Of a DNA stretch of 32,245 bases, positions 1 to 7,912 are shown in pieces. The stretch lies in the IMG/VR virus record IMGVR_UViG_3300037584_001325, positions 1 to 32,245 of that record; one strand, given 5' to 3'. Below the pieces are notes generated by a model that had not been told where the DNA came from, searched no databases, and saw only the letters and a program-made list of their open reading frames with translations. The number at the start of each line of letters is the position of its first letter. Position 1 is the first letter of the stretch. This DNA comes from a virus. A program made the translations under genes and the position numbers.

Positions 1-612
1 ACTCATTACTGGAAAGGTAAGTTTGCTAAACCAATGGAAGATTTAATTCCTTTATTAGACTCAGATATAGCTGAAGTTAATGCTGGTATGGATTGGATTG
101 ATAAATCTTTGGACAAGGTTGGGTGCAAAGAGAGACATTTTATTCAAGGTAACCATGAAGTATGGCTAGACAAATTTGTTACTAGATACCCGTATTTAAG
201 CCACTATGAGACATCTAAGGCATTAAAGCTAAAAGAAAGAGGATATAAATATCATCCTTATAATAAGAAAAAGAATTTAAAGATAGGTAAAATAAACTTT
301 ACACATGGAAAATATGTACCCAAATATCATGCTTATAAACATCTTGACCATTATGGTGAGAATATTATGTATGGGCACACGCATGACTTACAAAGATTTA
401 CAAAGACCTTTAATGGAGGTACTATAAGTTCATGGAGTTTAGGTTGTTTAAAAGATATAGAGGCTGATGAAGATTGGTTAGGTGGTAAGTTAACGAATTG
501 GAATCATGCATTTGCAATAATAGATTTTTTTAAAGGTGGTAACTTTAAAGTAGAAGTGGTAGAAATAATTAAAGGAGTTACTACTGTATGGGGAAATTTA
601 ATCAAAGGATAG
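1..612 (+). CDS. Metallophosphoesterase (calcineurin-like), 5' partial
   Basis: The frame is open from base 1, so the gene begins outside the window; the first ATG at 34 need not be the start. Visible calcineurin-like motifs in family order are GNHE (148-159), THGK (301-312) and GHTHD (373-387). These supply the Asn, His and His metal ligands of the dinuclear site. The N-terminal DxH and GD motifs should lie upstream. The family hydrolyses phosphomonoesters or phosphodiesters, including nucleic acids; the phage substrate is unknown. A role in DNA or nucleotide processing is possible, but its place at the head of late genes does not settle it. The family call is firm, the function is not. Confidence 0.85.
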   Translation, partial: THYWKGKFAKPMEDLIPLLDSDIAEVNAGMDWIDKSLDKVGCKERHFIQGNHEVWLDKFVTRYPYLSHYETSKALKLKERGYKYHPYNKKKNLKIGKINFTHGKYVPKYHAYKHLDHYGENIMYGHTHDLQRFTKTFNGGTISSWSLGCLKDIEADEDWLGGKLTNWNHAFAIIDFFKGGNFKVEVVEIIKGVTTVWGNLIKG

Positions 613-613
613 T

Positions 614-781
614 ATGATTCAACAAGTAATATTAAATAGTGTTATAAAACTTTTAACAAAGAAATTTAAATTAGATAAGGTTTTAGCTTATGTAGAAAAA
701 CCTAATGATTTAGATAATAAAGTTGACAATTTAAATGACAGAATGATAATAGTTGAAAAACAATTAAGTAAGGAGAAATAA
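614..781 (+). CDS. Small hypothetical protein (55 aa), coiled-coil tail
   Basis: This ORF starts one base after the preceding stop and ends one base before the next ATG, so it fits the tight packing of the operon. The N-terminal half (residues 1-20) is an amphipathic helix with clustered lysines. The C-terminal half has heptad-spaced Val, Leu, Met and Ile between charged residues, as in a short coiled coil. Only weak upstream SD-like purines (AAAGGA near 604-609) are seen. No family is recognised. It could be a small structural or assembly protein, but that is only position-based inference. Confidence 0.6.
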   Translation: MIQQVILNSVIKLLTKKFKLDKVLAYVEKPNDLDNKVDNLNDRMIIVEKQLSKEK

Positions 782-782
782 T

Positions 783-914
783 ATGCCATACGGAAAAGGT
801 ACATATGGAAATAAAAAAGGTAGACCATCTAAAAAAGCTAAAACAGCTGGAAAAAAAAAGAAGTCTCCAACTAAAAAAAAAGTAATGAAATCTAAAAGAA
901 AAAAGAAATACTAA
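783..914 (+). CDS. Lysine-rich mini-protein (43 aa)
   Basis: It begins MPYGKGTYG and is then dominated by Lys runs; roughly half of the residues are Lys or Arg and acidic residues are absent. An AAGGAG site at 771-776 precedes the ATG. The stop overlaps the next start as TAATG (912-916). Such extreme basicity is what is expected of a nucleic-acid-binding or DNA-condensing peptide, as in protamine-like proteins. Its location among virion genes makes a packaged DNA-neutralising role plausible, but there is no recognisable fold. The next gene encodes a second basic mini-protein, so the two may work together. Confidence 0.6.
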   Translation: MPYGKGTYGNKKGRPSKKAKTAGKKKKSPTKKKVMKSKRKKKY

Positions 915-1081
915 TGTCTTTATATAGAAATATTAACAAACGTAAAAAAGCAGGAACAAGTCGTTCTAAAAAGAAGTCTACAATTTCTGCTAAAAACTAT
1001 AGGGAAATGAAAAAAGGATTTCCTAATAGTAAAAAAAATAAAGCTAAACGTAAGCGTAAAGCAACCAAAAAACGGAGGTAG
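914..1081 (+). CDS. Second Lys/Arg-rich mini-protein (55 aa)
   Basis: It starts within the stop of the previous gene (TAATG at 912-916), implying translational coupling. The protein has Lys/Arg clusters along its whole length, a short central stretch with Tyr, Glu, Met and Phe, and a C terminus ending TKKRR. The composition resembles the previous protein, but the sequences do not align as a simple duplication. Expected behaviour is electrostatic binding to DNA or RNA. Function is inferred from composition and position only. Confidence 0.6.
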   Translation: MSLYRNINKRKKAGTSRSKKKSTISAKNYREMKKGFPNSKKNKAKRKRKATKKRR

Positions 1082-1082
1082 T

Positions 1083-1364
1083 ATGTTAGATTTTTTAGTA
1101 AGTAATTCAACATTAATAGGTGGTGTTGGAGGAGGAGGTATAGTATTATACATTCTTAAAAAAATACCTAATGAAAGTATATGTAGTGTAATAGAAACAA
1201 CATTTCAAAGCTTAGGTAGATGCATGACACTAGGACTTGGCAAATGGAAGTTTTCTAAAGGTGTTTGGAATAGTCAAATAGAACCATGGTTTATTGACTT
1301 AGTTGATAATATCTTTGGCAGTATTGTTAGAGGTTTTATAAAAGGACTACGTAGCGATAAGTAA
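1083..1364 (+). CDS. Small membrane-associated protein (93 aa)
   Basis: A strong GGAGG site at 1074-1078 lies 4 bases before the ATG. Residues about 10-26 form a glycine-rich hydrophobic segment (SNSTLIGG...IVLYIL) that could span a membrane. It is followed by two cysteines and amphipathic helices with Trp residues. The C terminus is basic. It overlaps the next start as TAATG (1362-1366). The size and single hydrophobic segment would allow a holin-like or ejection-pore role, but no lysin is seen nearby and no family is recognised. An antisense ORF over 920-1153 is a shadow. Confidence 0.6.
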   Translation: MLDFLVSNSTLIGGVGGGGIVLYILKKIPNESICSVIETTFQSLGRCMTLGLGKWKFSKGVWNSQIEPWFIDLVDNIFGSIVRGFIKGLRSDK

Positions 1365-4300
1365 TGCCTAAGGATATCTTAAAAATAGATAAGTTTGAAG
1401 GGGGTCAGAATAATAGTGCTGACCCTCGTGATATTGCAGCTAATGAGCAAGAATTTTTACAAGATGTTCATGTAGATAATATTGGTAAAATTAGAAATAT
1501 GGGAGCTTCTTCAAAAGATACAAGTAAAGGAGAAGCTAATGGAACTCCTATTCCTGGATATGGACTTGCAACATACAATTCAGGATGGGGATTTAATCCA
1601 GCTAGTGGTGTTGCAGCTTCACATACTACTCCTACATTTGGTACAGATGGAGTTAAAGCTTTTGGAGTTTTAGATTTTTCTACTCAAAATTCTTGGTATG
1701 AAAGCCCAAATAGCAATATTCCTCAACATTTAATGTATGGTGGCACACTTGTCAGGGGTTCTAGTTACGATACTGATGGACCAGGTAGTGGCCCTTGCAT
1801 GAATATAAATATAGCTACAGATTGGGATTGCATTGTATTAGGTATATTTGTACAGAAATGGACAACAAGTGATAGTGGAGCAACTTATGTAAAAGCTGGT
1901 AATCCTATACCTTTATTTGGAACTACAGGTAGTGGATTTAAATTAGCTAGTGAAAATAGTTATGACACAGGAACATTACCTAATGGAGCTACTTATACTG
2001 GTGGTAAATATAGAATGCCATGGAATGTAACTACGTTTAATCCTAGCGGTAGTACAGACGGAACTGATTATAATGAAACATATAATCAAGAAAGCGGAGG
2101 GGTTCCTGGTACAGGTACTGCAGTAGATTATGGTAGAAATAATTTTCTTGTAGTATGTGATTTTGACAATAGTAATGATTTTACTGTTGATAATTATTAT
2201 AGTTTTGATTTTGACCCATTATTTAAATCTATAAATGATATAAATTTAGTTTATGGAGTAGGCACTCCTCAAGCATTAACTGATGCAATTATAGCTGCTA
2301 TAAATGCAAATACAGGATTATCTGGATTTACTGCAGAAGCAATTAATGGTGAAACTGGTGATTGCAATGCAATTAAAATATCAGAAAGCTCTGCATCAGG
2401 GGCATGCTATACTTTCTTTTCAAATTATCAAAGAAGTGATGATAATGTAAATACAATTGCCGATATCGAAGATGGTGATGATATTTGGGGTGGAGCAACT
2501 ACTGGCACTAACTATCAAGCAGGAGAATTTGAATTTTGGAATACTAGTAATCCTGATTCTGGATTAACATCATCAATAATTATTCCTGACTGTATTATGA
2601 TAGCAGGTATGAATGGACATGATAGAACTGTATCTGGATATAACTCTTGGAAAGGTGCATTAAATTGGTTTCATTATGATATTGATGATTCATATGGAGA
2701 TTATTATGGAGATTCTTTGACAACTTCTATAGTACAAGAATTATTTATACCAGAAGAAACTACATCATTTACCTATGCTAGTAATATGGGACTAGGCCTT
2801 GGTATGCCTAAATTAGCACAAAAAGAGCAAGTAGTATTTAGTGGAACATCAGCAAGCGGAAATGCATGGACTATAGATATTAATGGAACTGAACACTTAG
2901 TAAGCCATGGAGATAGTCAATCAGATGGAAGTGGTACAGTAACTACTGTTGGTGAATGGGCTAATGAATTTGCATATGATATTGAAGCAGGAGCTCAACA
3001 AAGTAATGTTGCTGCGGCATCTCCATCTACAGGTACATTAACTATAGAATCTTCTACAGCAGGAACAGCTGGCAATTTTTCTTTTTCAATATACCCTACA
3101 GGTACTACAGGAGTAGTTAGAGTAGATGATGAAAGAATTGCATATATTAATAATGCAGGGAAGTTGCAAATACATTCTTCAAATATTGGAGGATGGGTTA
3201 ATGATAGTAATTTAAATAATACAGGTTGGTCTAGTCCTTCTTCAGCTAAACCTGTTATGTATGCAGAGGGAGGTGCATTACGATTAAGTGATGGTAACTT
3301 TTCTTCTGGTAATTATCCAAAAGTAGTACAATATTTTGAAACAGGTAATATATGTGGAATAGCTGATAATAAAATAATTGGTCATGAAATTATGAGTCAA
3401 GATTTATCTTGGTTAAATAATTATACTATAACTAATGGAAGTAGTACTACAGGACTTATACGTTCTGCTAACTATGACGATGCTAATGATTTTAATGGTA
3501 CTGGTACTGATTGGATGAATGCAAGTTATCTTACATCTCAACGATGGAAGTTTGCATTTGAAGTTTCATCTGATGAAGGTGATTGGAGTGGTAAACATAA
3601 ATTTTATGCAAGTGCTGTATATGCAGATGGTTCTGAATCACTACCAAGTCATTCATTTACAAATACTGATACTACTCCACAAGCAAGTTTTACAGATGCT
3701 GCTAGTACAGTAAGTACTGAATGGAATTTTGATGAAAATAAAAGTTTAAAAATAAGACAATTATGTCATCCTGATTTAATAAGTGATGGTACATGGATAT
3801 TTGATAGTCGTATGATTGGTATAAGATTATGGCATTCTAAAGAAGAAGATAATTATAGTATATATTATCATGTAGGTATGGTTCATTTTACAGATGGATT
3901 TTTAAATCATTCAGGAAATATTATAACACCATGGAGACAATCAGGAACTGTAAGTAGTTTGTATTCTTGTACAGGTACAGCTGATTCTACTACTGGAGCA
4001 ACTGACTTTACACATATTATATCTACTGATGAAGACGATACATTTGAAAATAGATTAGGTTATGATAGTTCTTCAAAAGCATTAACTGCATCTTATCAGC
4101 ATGCTACTATAACAGGTAGACGAGTATTTATAGCAGGAGTTAGTTATACTGATGAGTCTGGTGGCAGTAGAGTTTACAATGATAGAATGATAGCTTCTCC
4201 TGTAAATATGTTTGATATATTTCCTACTCCTTACAATATTATTGATGTAGATACAAGTGATGGTGATGTTATAACTGGATTAAAATCTGCACATGGAAGA

Positions 4301-4816
4301 TTACTACAATACAAAAGTAAAACTATGTATATGATTAATGTTGCTGACTCTGATTTACAAACTGCATTTTTAGAATCTACACATAAATATAGAGGAGTTA
4401 ATAAACCTTATCATATTATTGATATTGCAGACGGAGTTGCATGGGCAAATAAATTTGGAGTATTTAAATATGAAGGCGAAGAAGTAGTTGATTTAATGTT
4501 ATCTACTGCAGATAAATCTCAACGATTAATTGATTTAAATGAATGGCAATCATTCTTTTCAGATAATTCTATACTTGCATATTCTCCTTTAGATAATTTA
4601 CTATTAATTAAAAAAGATATTGATGAAAGTAATGCAAGTGGACTTTCAGAAGCTGACGTATATGTATATGAATTTAATACTACTAGTTGGACAACTGGAA
4701 AAGAACGATTAATTAAAAATAAAGACTGCACTAATTTTGTAGTATTGCAAGATGGTACATTAATTGCTTTAGGGCAAAGTGCAGGTTTAGATGGTAACCC
4801 TGGAGACCCTACATAA
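1364..4816 (+). CDS. Large tail-hub / stabilisation-like structural protein (1150 aa)
   Basis: The N terminus (ILKIDKFEGGQNNSADP, then a 'D..NIGKIRNMG' pattern) resembles the start of podoviral tail-hub proteins that plug the portal, such as P22 gp10-like stabilisation proteins, where short strands seed a beta-propeller. The middle (about 150-900) is rich in Gly, Ser, Thr, Asn and Asp with few charges, typical of beta-rich virion proteins. Residues about 940-1090 carry hub-like signatures: a 'HGRLLQYKSKTMYMIN' strand pair, an acidic 'FLESTHKYRGV' and 'GVAWANKFGVFKYEG'. It lies directly before other tail-type genes and overlaps both neighbours by TAATG. The virion role is well supported by composition and context; the precise component is inferred. 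Confidence 0.65.
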   Translation: MPKDILKIDKFEGGQNNSADPRDIAANEQEFLQDVHVDNIGKIRNMGASSKDTSKGEANGTPIPGYGLATYNSGWGFNPASGVAASHTTPTFGTDGVKAFGVLDFSTQNSWYESPNSNIPQHLMYGGTLVRGSSYDTDGPGSGPCMNINIATDWDCIVLGIFVQKWTTSDSGATYVKAGNPIPLFGTTGSGFKLASENSYDTGTLPNGATYTGGKYRMPWNVTTFNPSGSTDGTDYNETYNQESGGVPGTGTAVDYGRNNFLVVCDFDNSNDFTVDNYYSFDFDPLFKSINDINLVYGVGTPQALTDAIIAAINANTGLSGFTAEAINGETGDCNAIKISESSASGACYTFFSNYQRSDDNVNTIADIEDGDDIWGGATTGTNYQAGEFEFWNTSNPDSGLTSSIIIPDCIMIAGMNGHDRTVSGYNSWKGALNWFHYDIDDSYGDYYGDSLTTSIVQELFIPEETTSFTYASNMGLGLGMPKLAQKEQVVFSGTSASGNAWTIDINGTEHLVSHGDSQSDGSGTVTTVGEWANEFAYDIEAGAQQSNVAAASPSTGTLTIESSTAGTAGNFSFSIYPTGTTGVVRVDDERIAYINNAGKLQIHSSNIGGWVNDSNLNNTGWSSPSSAKPVMYAEGGALRLSDGNFSSGNYPKVVQYFETGNICGIADNKIIGHEIMSQDLSWLNNYTITNGSSTTGLIRSANYDDANDFNGTGTDWMNASYLTSQRWKFAFEVSSDEGDWSGKHKFYASAVYADGSESLPSHSFTNTDTTPQASFTDAASTVSTEWNFDENKSLKIRQLCHPDLISDGTWIFDSRMIGIRLWHSKEEDNYSIYYHVGMVHFTDGFLNHSGNIITPWRQSGTVSSLYSCTGTADSTTGATDFTHIISTDEDDTFENRLGYDSSSKALTASYQHATITGRRVFIAGVSYTDESGGSRVYNDRMIASPVNMFDIFPTPYNIIDVDTSDGDVITGLKSAHGRLLQYKSKTMYMINVADSDLQTAFLESTHKYRGVNKPYHIIDIADGVAWANKFGVFKYEGEEVVDLMLSTADKSQRLIDLNEWQSFFSDNSILAYSPLDNLLLIKKDIDESNASGLSEADVYVYEFNTTSWTTGKERLIKNKDCTNFVVLQDGTLIALGQSAGLDGNPGDPT

Positions 4817-5268
4817 TGCCAGTATCAAGTGTTTTAAAATGGGATAGTAATAATGTATATACAGATAATGCTGAAATACATACACGCATGTTTGACATGG
4901 GAGACCCCCACGCTAAAAAGAAAATAAATAAATTATTTGTTACATTTACAGGTGCAACTAGTCAAGCAAATATAACAATGAGAGTTTACTTTAGATTCCA
5001 TAATAATGATACATGGAAATTTTTTGGCTCTGGAACTGCAGCTGGTAAAGCTGGCAGAAGAGCAGAAATAATACCTACATATAATTCTACAAATTCATAT
5101 CAAATGGAAAGAGTAAATACAACTGATGGTGAAGTAGTAAGAATTAAAGATGTGTATACTATACAATTTAAGTTAAGTTTTTTTGCAAGTAATAAAGTAG
5201 AAATAAACGATTACTCAGTAGAATATAGAACTATGAGGACTAATACTGTAAATGAGCCTGAAGTCTAA
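4816..5268 (+). CDS. Tail-associated beta-sandwich-like protein (150 aa)
   Basis: It starts in the stop of the hub gene (TAATG, 4814-4818). The sequence alternates short hydrophobic strands and polar loops (for example INKLFVTFTG, ITMRVYFRFH, YTIQFKLSFFAS), suggesting an all-beta fold. No catalytic motif is seen. Together with the preceding gene it probably forms part of the tail or its attachment to fibres. It overlaps the following gene by 17 bases. No specific family is recognised. Confidence 0.6.
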   Translation: MPVSSVLKWDSNNVYTDNAEIHTRMFDMGDPHAKKKINKLFVTFTGATSQANITMRVYFRFHNNDTWKFFGSGTAAGKAGRRAEIIPTYNSTNSYQMERVNTTDGEVVRIKDVYTIQFKLSFFASNKVEINDYSVEYRTMRTNTVNEPEV

Positions 5269-6652
5269 AAAAGATTTAAATGCCTTAAATGCTAGGAAGC
5301 AAAAAGTAGTTACATCAGGAACTGGATATCCATCAAGGAATGAAGGTCATACAGGCGATATAATTATACGAAGAGTCCCACAAAAAGGATTGCATTTATT
5401 TGTTAAATACGGTCAGAGATGGTACTCAATTCCTCTTGAAGAAAAAACCAATTCTAAGTACGATAGAGATAGACTTATAGCCAAGCCTAGGCGACCTAAA
5501 GAAAGTCCCTATAATCACGAAATAGCAGCTGTAGGAGATGATGTAGTAATAAAGATTGATGCAGATAATACTCATACATTAGGCAAGTCTTCAACTAAGA
5601 TAACTCGAAATGTAAATGATGGCAACCCTACATGGCAAATAGGAGCTTCCGATACTGATGGATTTTTTATACAATCAAATTATGGTAGTGGAAGTAAAGG
5701 AATTGAGAATGTTAAATTTACAACAAAAGCAGGTGCTGGACTTCATTTAGGTAAAATGATATTTGAAGTTGATGAAGTTGAAAAACTTGAAATAGACGAT
5801 TTAGGATTAAACGTTACAGGAGATTTAAGCACTTCTTCATCAATTACTTCTGGTACAACTTTAAACGGAGAAGGCATAATATTAACATCAGATTCAGAAA
5901 CTGATTGTTCAATAACAATGAGAGCTGATGCACATCAAGATGCTAATGATAGTTGGAAAATTACTGCTGCTGATGGTGGTACTCTTACAATTGGAAATGA
6001 TGCTGCTAGTGCAGATAGTTTTGTAACTCAAATAGAACTTGTTCCCAATGCTACTGTTTTAAATTCACAGGTTAATGTTAAAGGTGATTTTTCAGTACCC
6101 AATGGAGGTGGAGGAGTAGGAGCAGCAGGTAAAATATTTTTAGATGGAGGTAACGATACTTTTATATATGAATATGCAACTGATACAGTTCAGCATACAG
6201 TTGGTGGAGATGTATTATTAACACTACAAGAAAACGGAACTAGTGGCAATACAGTAAATTTACTTGGGTCTACAGGATTTACAAGAGGTACTACGACTTA
6301 TAGTGAAAATAGCATAACAAGTTCAGGTGGAACTGATGATACAGATGTAGATTTTAGATTTTCAAATAAACAATATTTAGAACTAACTGGCAATGTTACT
6401 AATTTAAATTTTGTTTTTCCTACTGGAATATCTGGTAATTATCTTTTATTATTAAAGCAAGATGGAAGTACAAGAACAGTTACAGATTATAAATCATATG
6501 CTGGTGCTTCTGATGGGAGTCCAGCTGATTTGTTATGGGCAGGAGGTAGTGAGCCAACACTTACTGAAGGTGGAAATAAAACAGATATTATTAGTATATT
6601 TTGGGATGCTACAGGTAGTAAAGCATACGCAACTATAAGTCTTAATTTCTAA
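5252..6652 (+). CDS. Tail fibre-like structural protein (466 aa)
   Basis: The N-terminal ~70 residues are basic and include a 'GDIIIRRVPQKGLHLFVKYG' stretch typical of attachment regions in fibre-like phage proteins. The remainder is Gly/Ser/Thr/Asp-rich with beta-helix-like elements such as LNVTGDLSTSSSITSGTTL. The C-terminal ~100 residues form a compact beta domain (LELTGNVTNLNFVFPTG... to ISLNF) of the kind ending many phage fibre proteins. The ATG at 5252 lies inside the previous gene with no good SD, so translation is probably coupled. The virion-surface role is inferred from composition and location; receptor specificity is unknown. Confidence 0.6.
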   Translation: MSLKSKKDLNALNARKQKVVTSGTGYPSRNEGHTGDIIIRRVPQKGLHLFVKYGQRWYSIPLEEKTNSKYDRDRLIAKPRRPKESPYNHEIAAVGDDVVIKIDADNTHTLGKSSTKITRNVNDGNPTWQIGASDTDGFFIQSNYGSGSKGIENVKFTTKAGAGLHLGKMIFEVDEVEKLEIDDLGLNVTGDLSTSSSITSGTTLNGEGIILTSDSETDCSITMRADAHQDANDSWKITAADGGTLTIGNDAASADSFVTQIELVPNATVLNSQVNVKGDFSVPNGGGGVGAAGKIFLDGGNDTFIYEYATDTVQHTVGGDVLLTLQENGTSGNTVNLLGSTGFTRGTTTYSENSITSSGGTDDTDVDFRFSNKQYLELTGNVTNLNFVFPTGISGNYLLLLKQDGSTRTVTDYKSYAGASDGSPADLLWAGGSEPTLTEGGNKTDIISIFWDATGSKAYATISLNF

Positions 6653-7203
6653 TGGCATTTAAAGACAACACATTAGAATTTAGCGATACTCAAATCTTTG
6701 ATATGCAATCAGGTTTAGAAGTAATGATGTTTTGGGAAGTTCCTATAATGCAGAAAGCTGCAGAATATATATCTCATAATAAAGGAGATGTTCTTGAAAT
6801 AGGATTTGGTATGGGTATATGTGCTGATTACATACAAGAACAAGGAGTAAATAGCCATACAATAATTGAAATACATCCACAGATTTTAGAGAAGTTAAAT
6901 GACTGGGCTAGTGATAAGTCCAATGTGACAATAATTGAGGGAGATTGGGCTAATTTGAGCCTTACAGACACATATGATGGAATCTTTCTAGATACATTTG
7001 GAGATGATAATCTAGATAGTTTTAAAACATTTGCATTAGAACGTATTAAGTCAGGCGGTAAAATAACATATTGGAATAACGAACCTTCTGAAAATAATAA
7101 ATATGCATTTGATTCTATATCATATGAGCAGATAAATGTTACTCCTGATGAAAATCTATATTTTAATGGGAATGTTTATTATATGCCAAAGGTAACAGTT
7201 TAA
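6652..7203 (+). CDS. GAMT-like SAM-dependent N-methyltransferase (183 aa)
   Basis: This is a Rossmann-fold class I methyltransferase. It shows an N-terminal WEVPIM (28-33), motif I LEIGFGMG (48-55), the acidic SAM-ribose residue in TIIEIHP (Glu73), the motif IV segment FLDTFGDD (Asp114) and GGKITYWN. These match, in order, the segments WETPYM, LEVGFGM, IIE, LYDTY and GGVLTYCN of guanidinoacetate N-methyltransferase. The Glu of WE(T/V)P and the Asp of (Y/L)DT(Y/F) contact the guanidino group in that enzyme, and both are kept here. It is shorter than human GAMT (about 236 aa), chiefly at the N terminus. It overlaps both tail-type neighbours by TAATG, so it is made with virion proteins. The substrate could be a guanidino compound or a protein arginine side chain. 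Confidence 0.8.
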   Translation: MAFKDNTLEFSDTQIFDMQSGLEVMMFWEVPIMQKAAEYISHNKGDVLEIGFGMGICADYIQEQGVNSHTIIEIHPQILEKLNDWASDKSNVTIIEGDWANLSLTDTYDGIFLDTFGDDNLDSFKTFALERIKSGGKITYWNNEPSENNKYAFDSISYEQINVTPDENLYFNGNVYYMPKVTV

Positions 7204-7856
7204 TGCCTACTCAGTTAATATATTCTACTGCTACAGGAGATGGATACACAGGTAAAAGTTCAGGCACATATGCTGGTGCAAGAGATGCAACTACAGGTAG
7301 TTTTGCAAGTAATACTTTAAATAGAAATGCATTTGGAATTAGGTCTACTTTGACTTCTTCTAGAGGAAGTGCCACTTATATAATAACAAGGTCTTTTTTT
7401 TATTTTAATGTATCTGGTATAACATCAGCTCCTGATTCTGCTATATTAAAAGTACGTGGATTCTATACTGGAAATTCTGATTTAATTGCAGTTAAATCAT
7501 CTCATGGAATAACTTTAACAACTGCTGATTTTGATGCTATACCAGGATGGCAAACAGGAGTGAATAATTTTTCAAATGTAACTACTTATTCAAGTGTAGT
7601 TTCAACATGGGATACTTCTGCATTTAATGAGATTACATTAAATAGTAATGCAATAGCAGATATTAGAACAAATAACACATTGCAAGTTTGTTTGTTAGAT
7701 TTTCCACTTGATTTAAGAAATACTGCACCAACATCAAGTACTAATTATAGTGGTGTTTGGTATGCAGATTATGGAGATACTGATTACTGGCCACATTTAA
7801 ATTTAACAATGCCAGATGCAAGTGATAATGCTATATTTTTTGGAGCAAATTTTTGA
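7203..7856 (+). CDS. DNRLRE / jelly-roll-like structural protein (217 aa)
   Basis: Beta-rich and almost free of Lys/Arg. A central pattern SFFYFNVSGI..APDSAILKVRGF resembles the start of DNRLRE-type beta-sandwich domains ('L.RFDLS.I......A.L.L'), which occur in secreted adhesins and carbohydrate-binding proteins. The C terminus ends in a hydrophobic FFGANF, as in some phage proteins that assemble as trimers or dock onto another fibre. It starts in the stop of the methyltransferase (TAATG). It is probably a surface-exposed tail or fibre decoration; carbohydrate binding is possible but unproven. Confidence 0.55.
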   Translation: MPTQLIYSTATGDGYTGKSSGTYAGARDATTGSFASNTLNRNAFGIRSTLTSSRGSATYIITRSFFYFNVSGITSAPDSAILKVRGFYTGNSDLIAVKSSHGITLTTADFDAIPGWQTGVNNFSNVTTYSSVVSTWDTSAFNEITLNSNAIADIRTNNTLQVCLLDFPLDLRNTAPTSSTNYSGVWYADYGDTDYWPHLNLTMPDASDNAIFFGANF

Positions 7857-7867
7857 TAGGAAAAATC

Positions 7868-7912
7868 ATGACGATAGATGTATTTTATATTGATAAAAAG
7901 GAGTTAGTTTAA
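7868..7912 (+). CDS. Possible leader mini-ORF (14 codons) coupled to next gene
   Basis: In the 55 bases between the DNRLRE-like gene and the next gene there is an ATG-initiated 14-residue ORF (MTIDVFYIDKKELV). It has an AGGA about 6 bases upstream (7858-7861) and ends as TAATG with the downstream start (7910-7914). Inside its last codons lies AAGGAG (7898-7903), a usual SD for the next gene. It may serve only to deliver ribosomes to that start, or be chance in AT-rich DNA. Confidence 0.3.
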   Translation: MTIDVFYIDKKELV

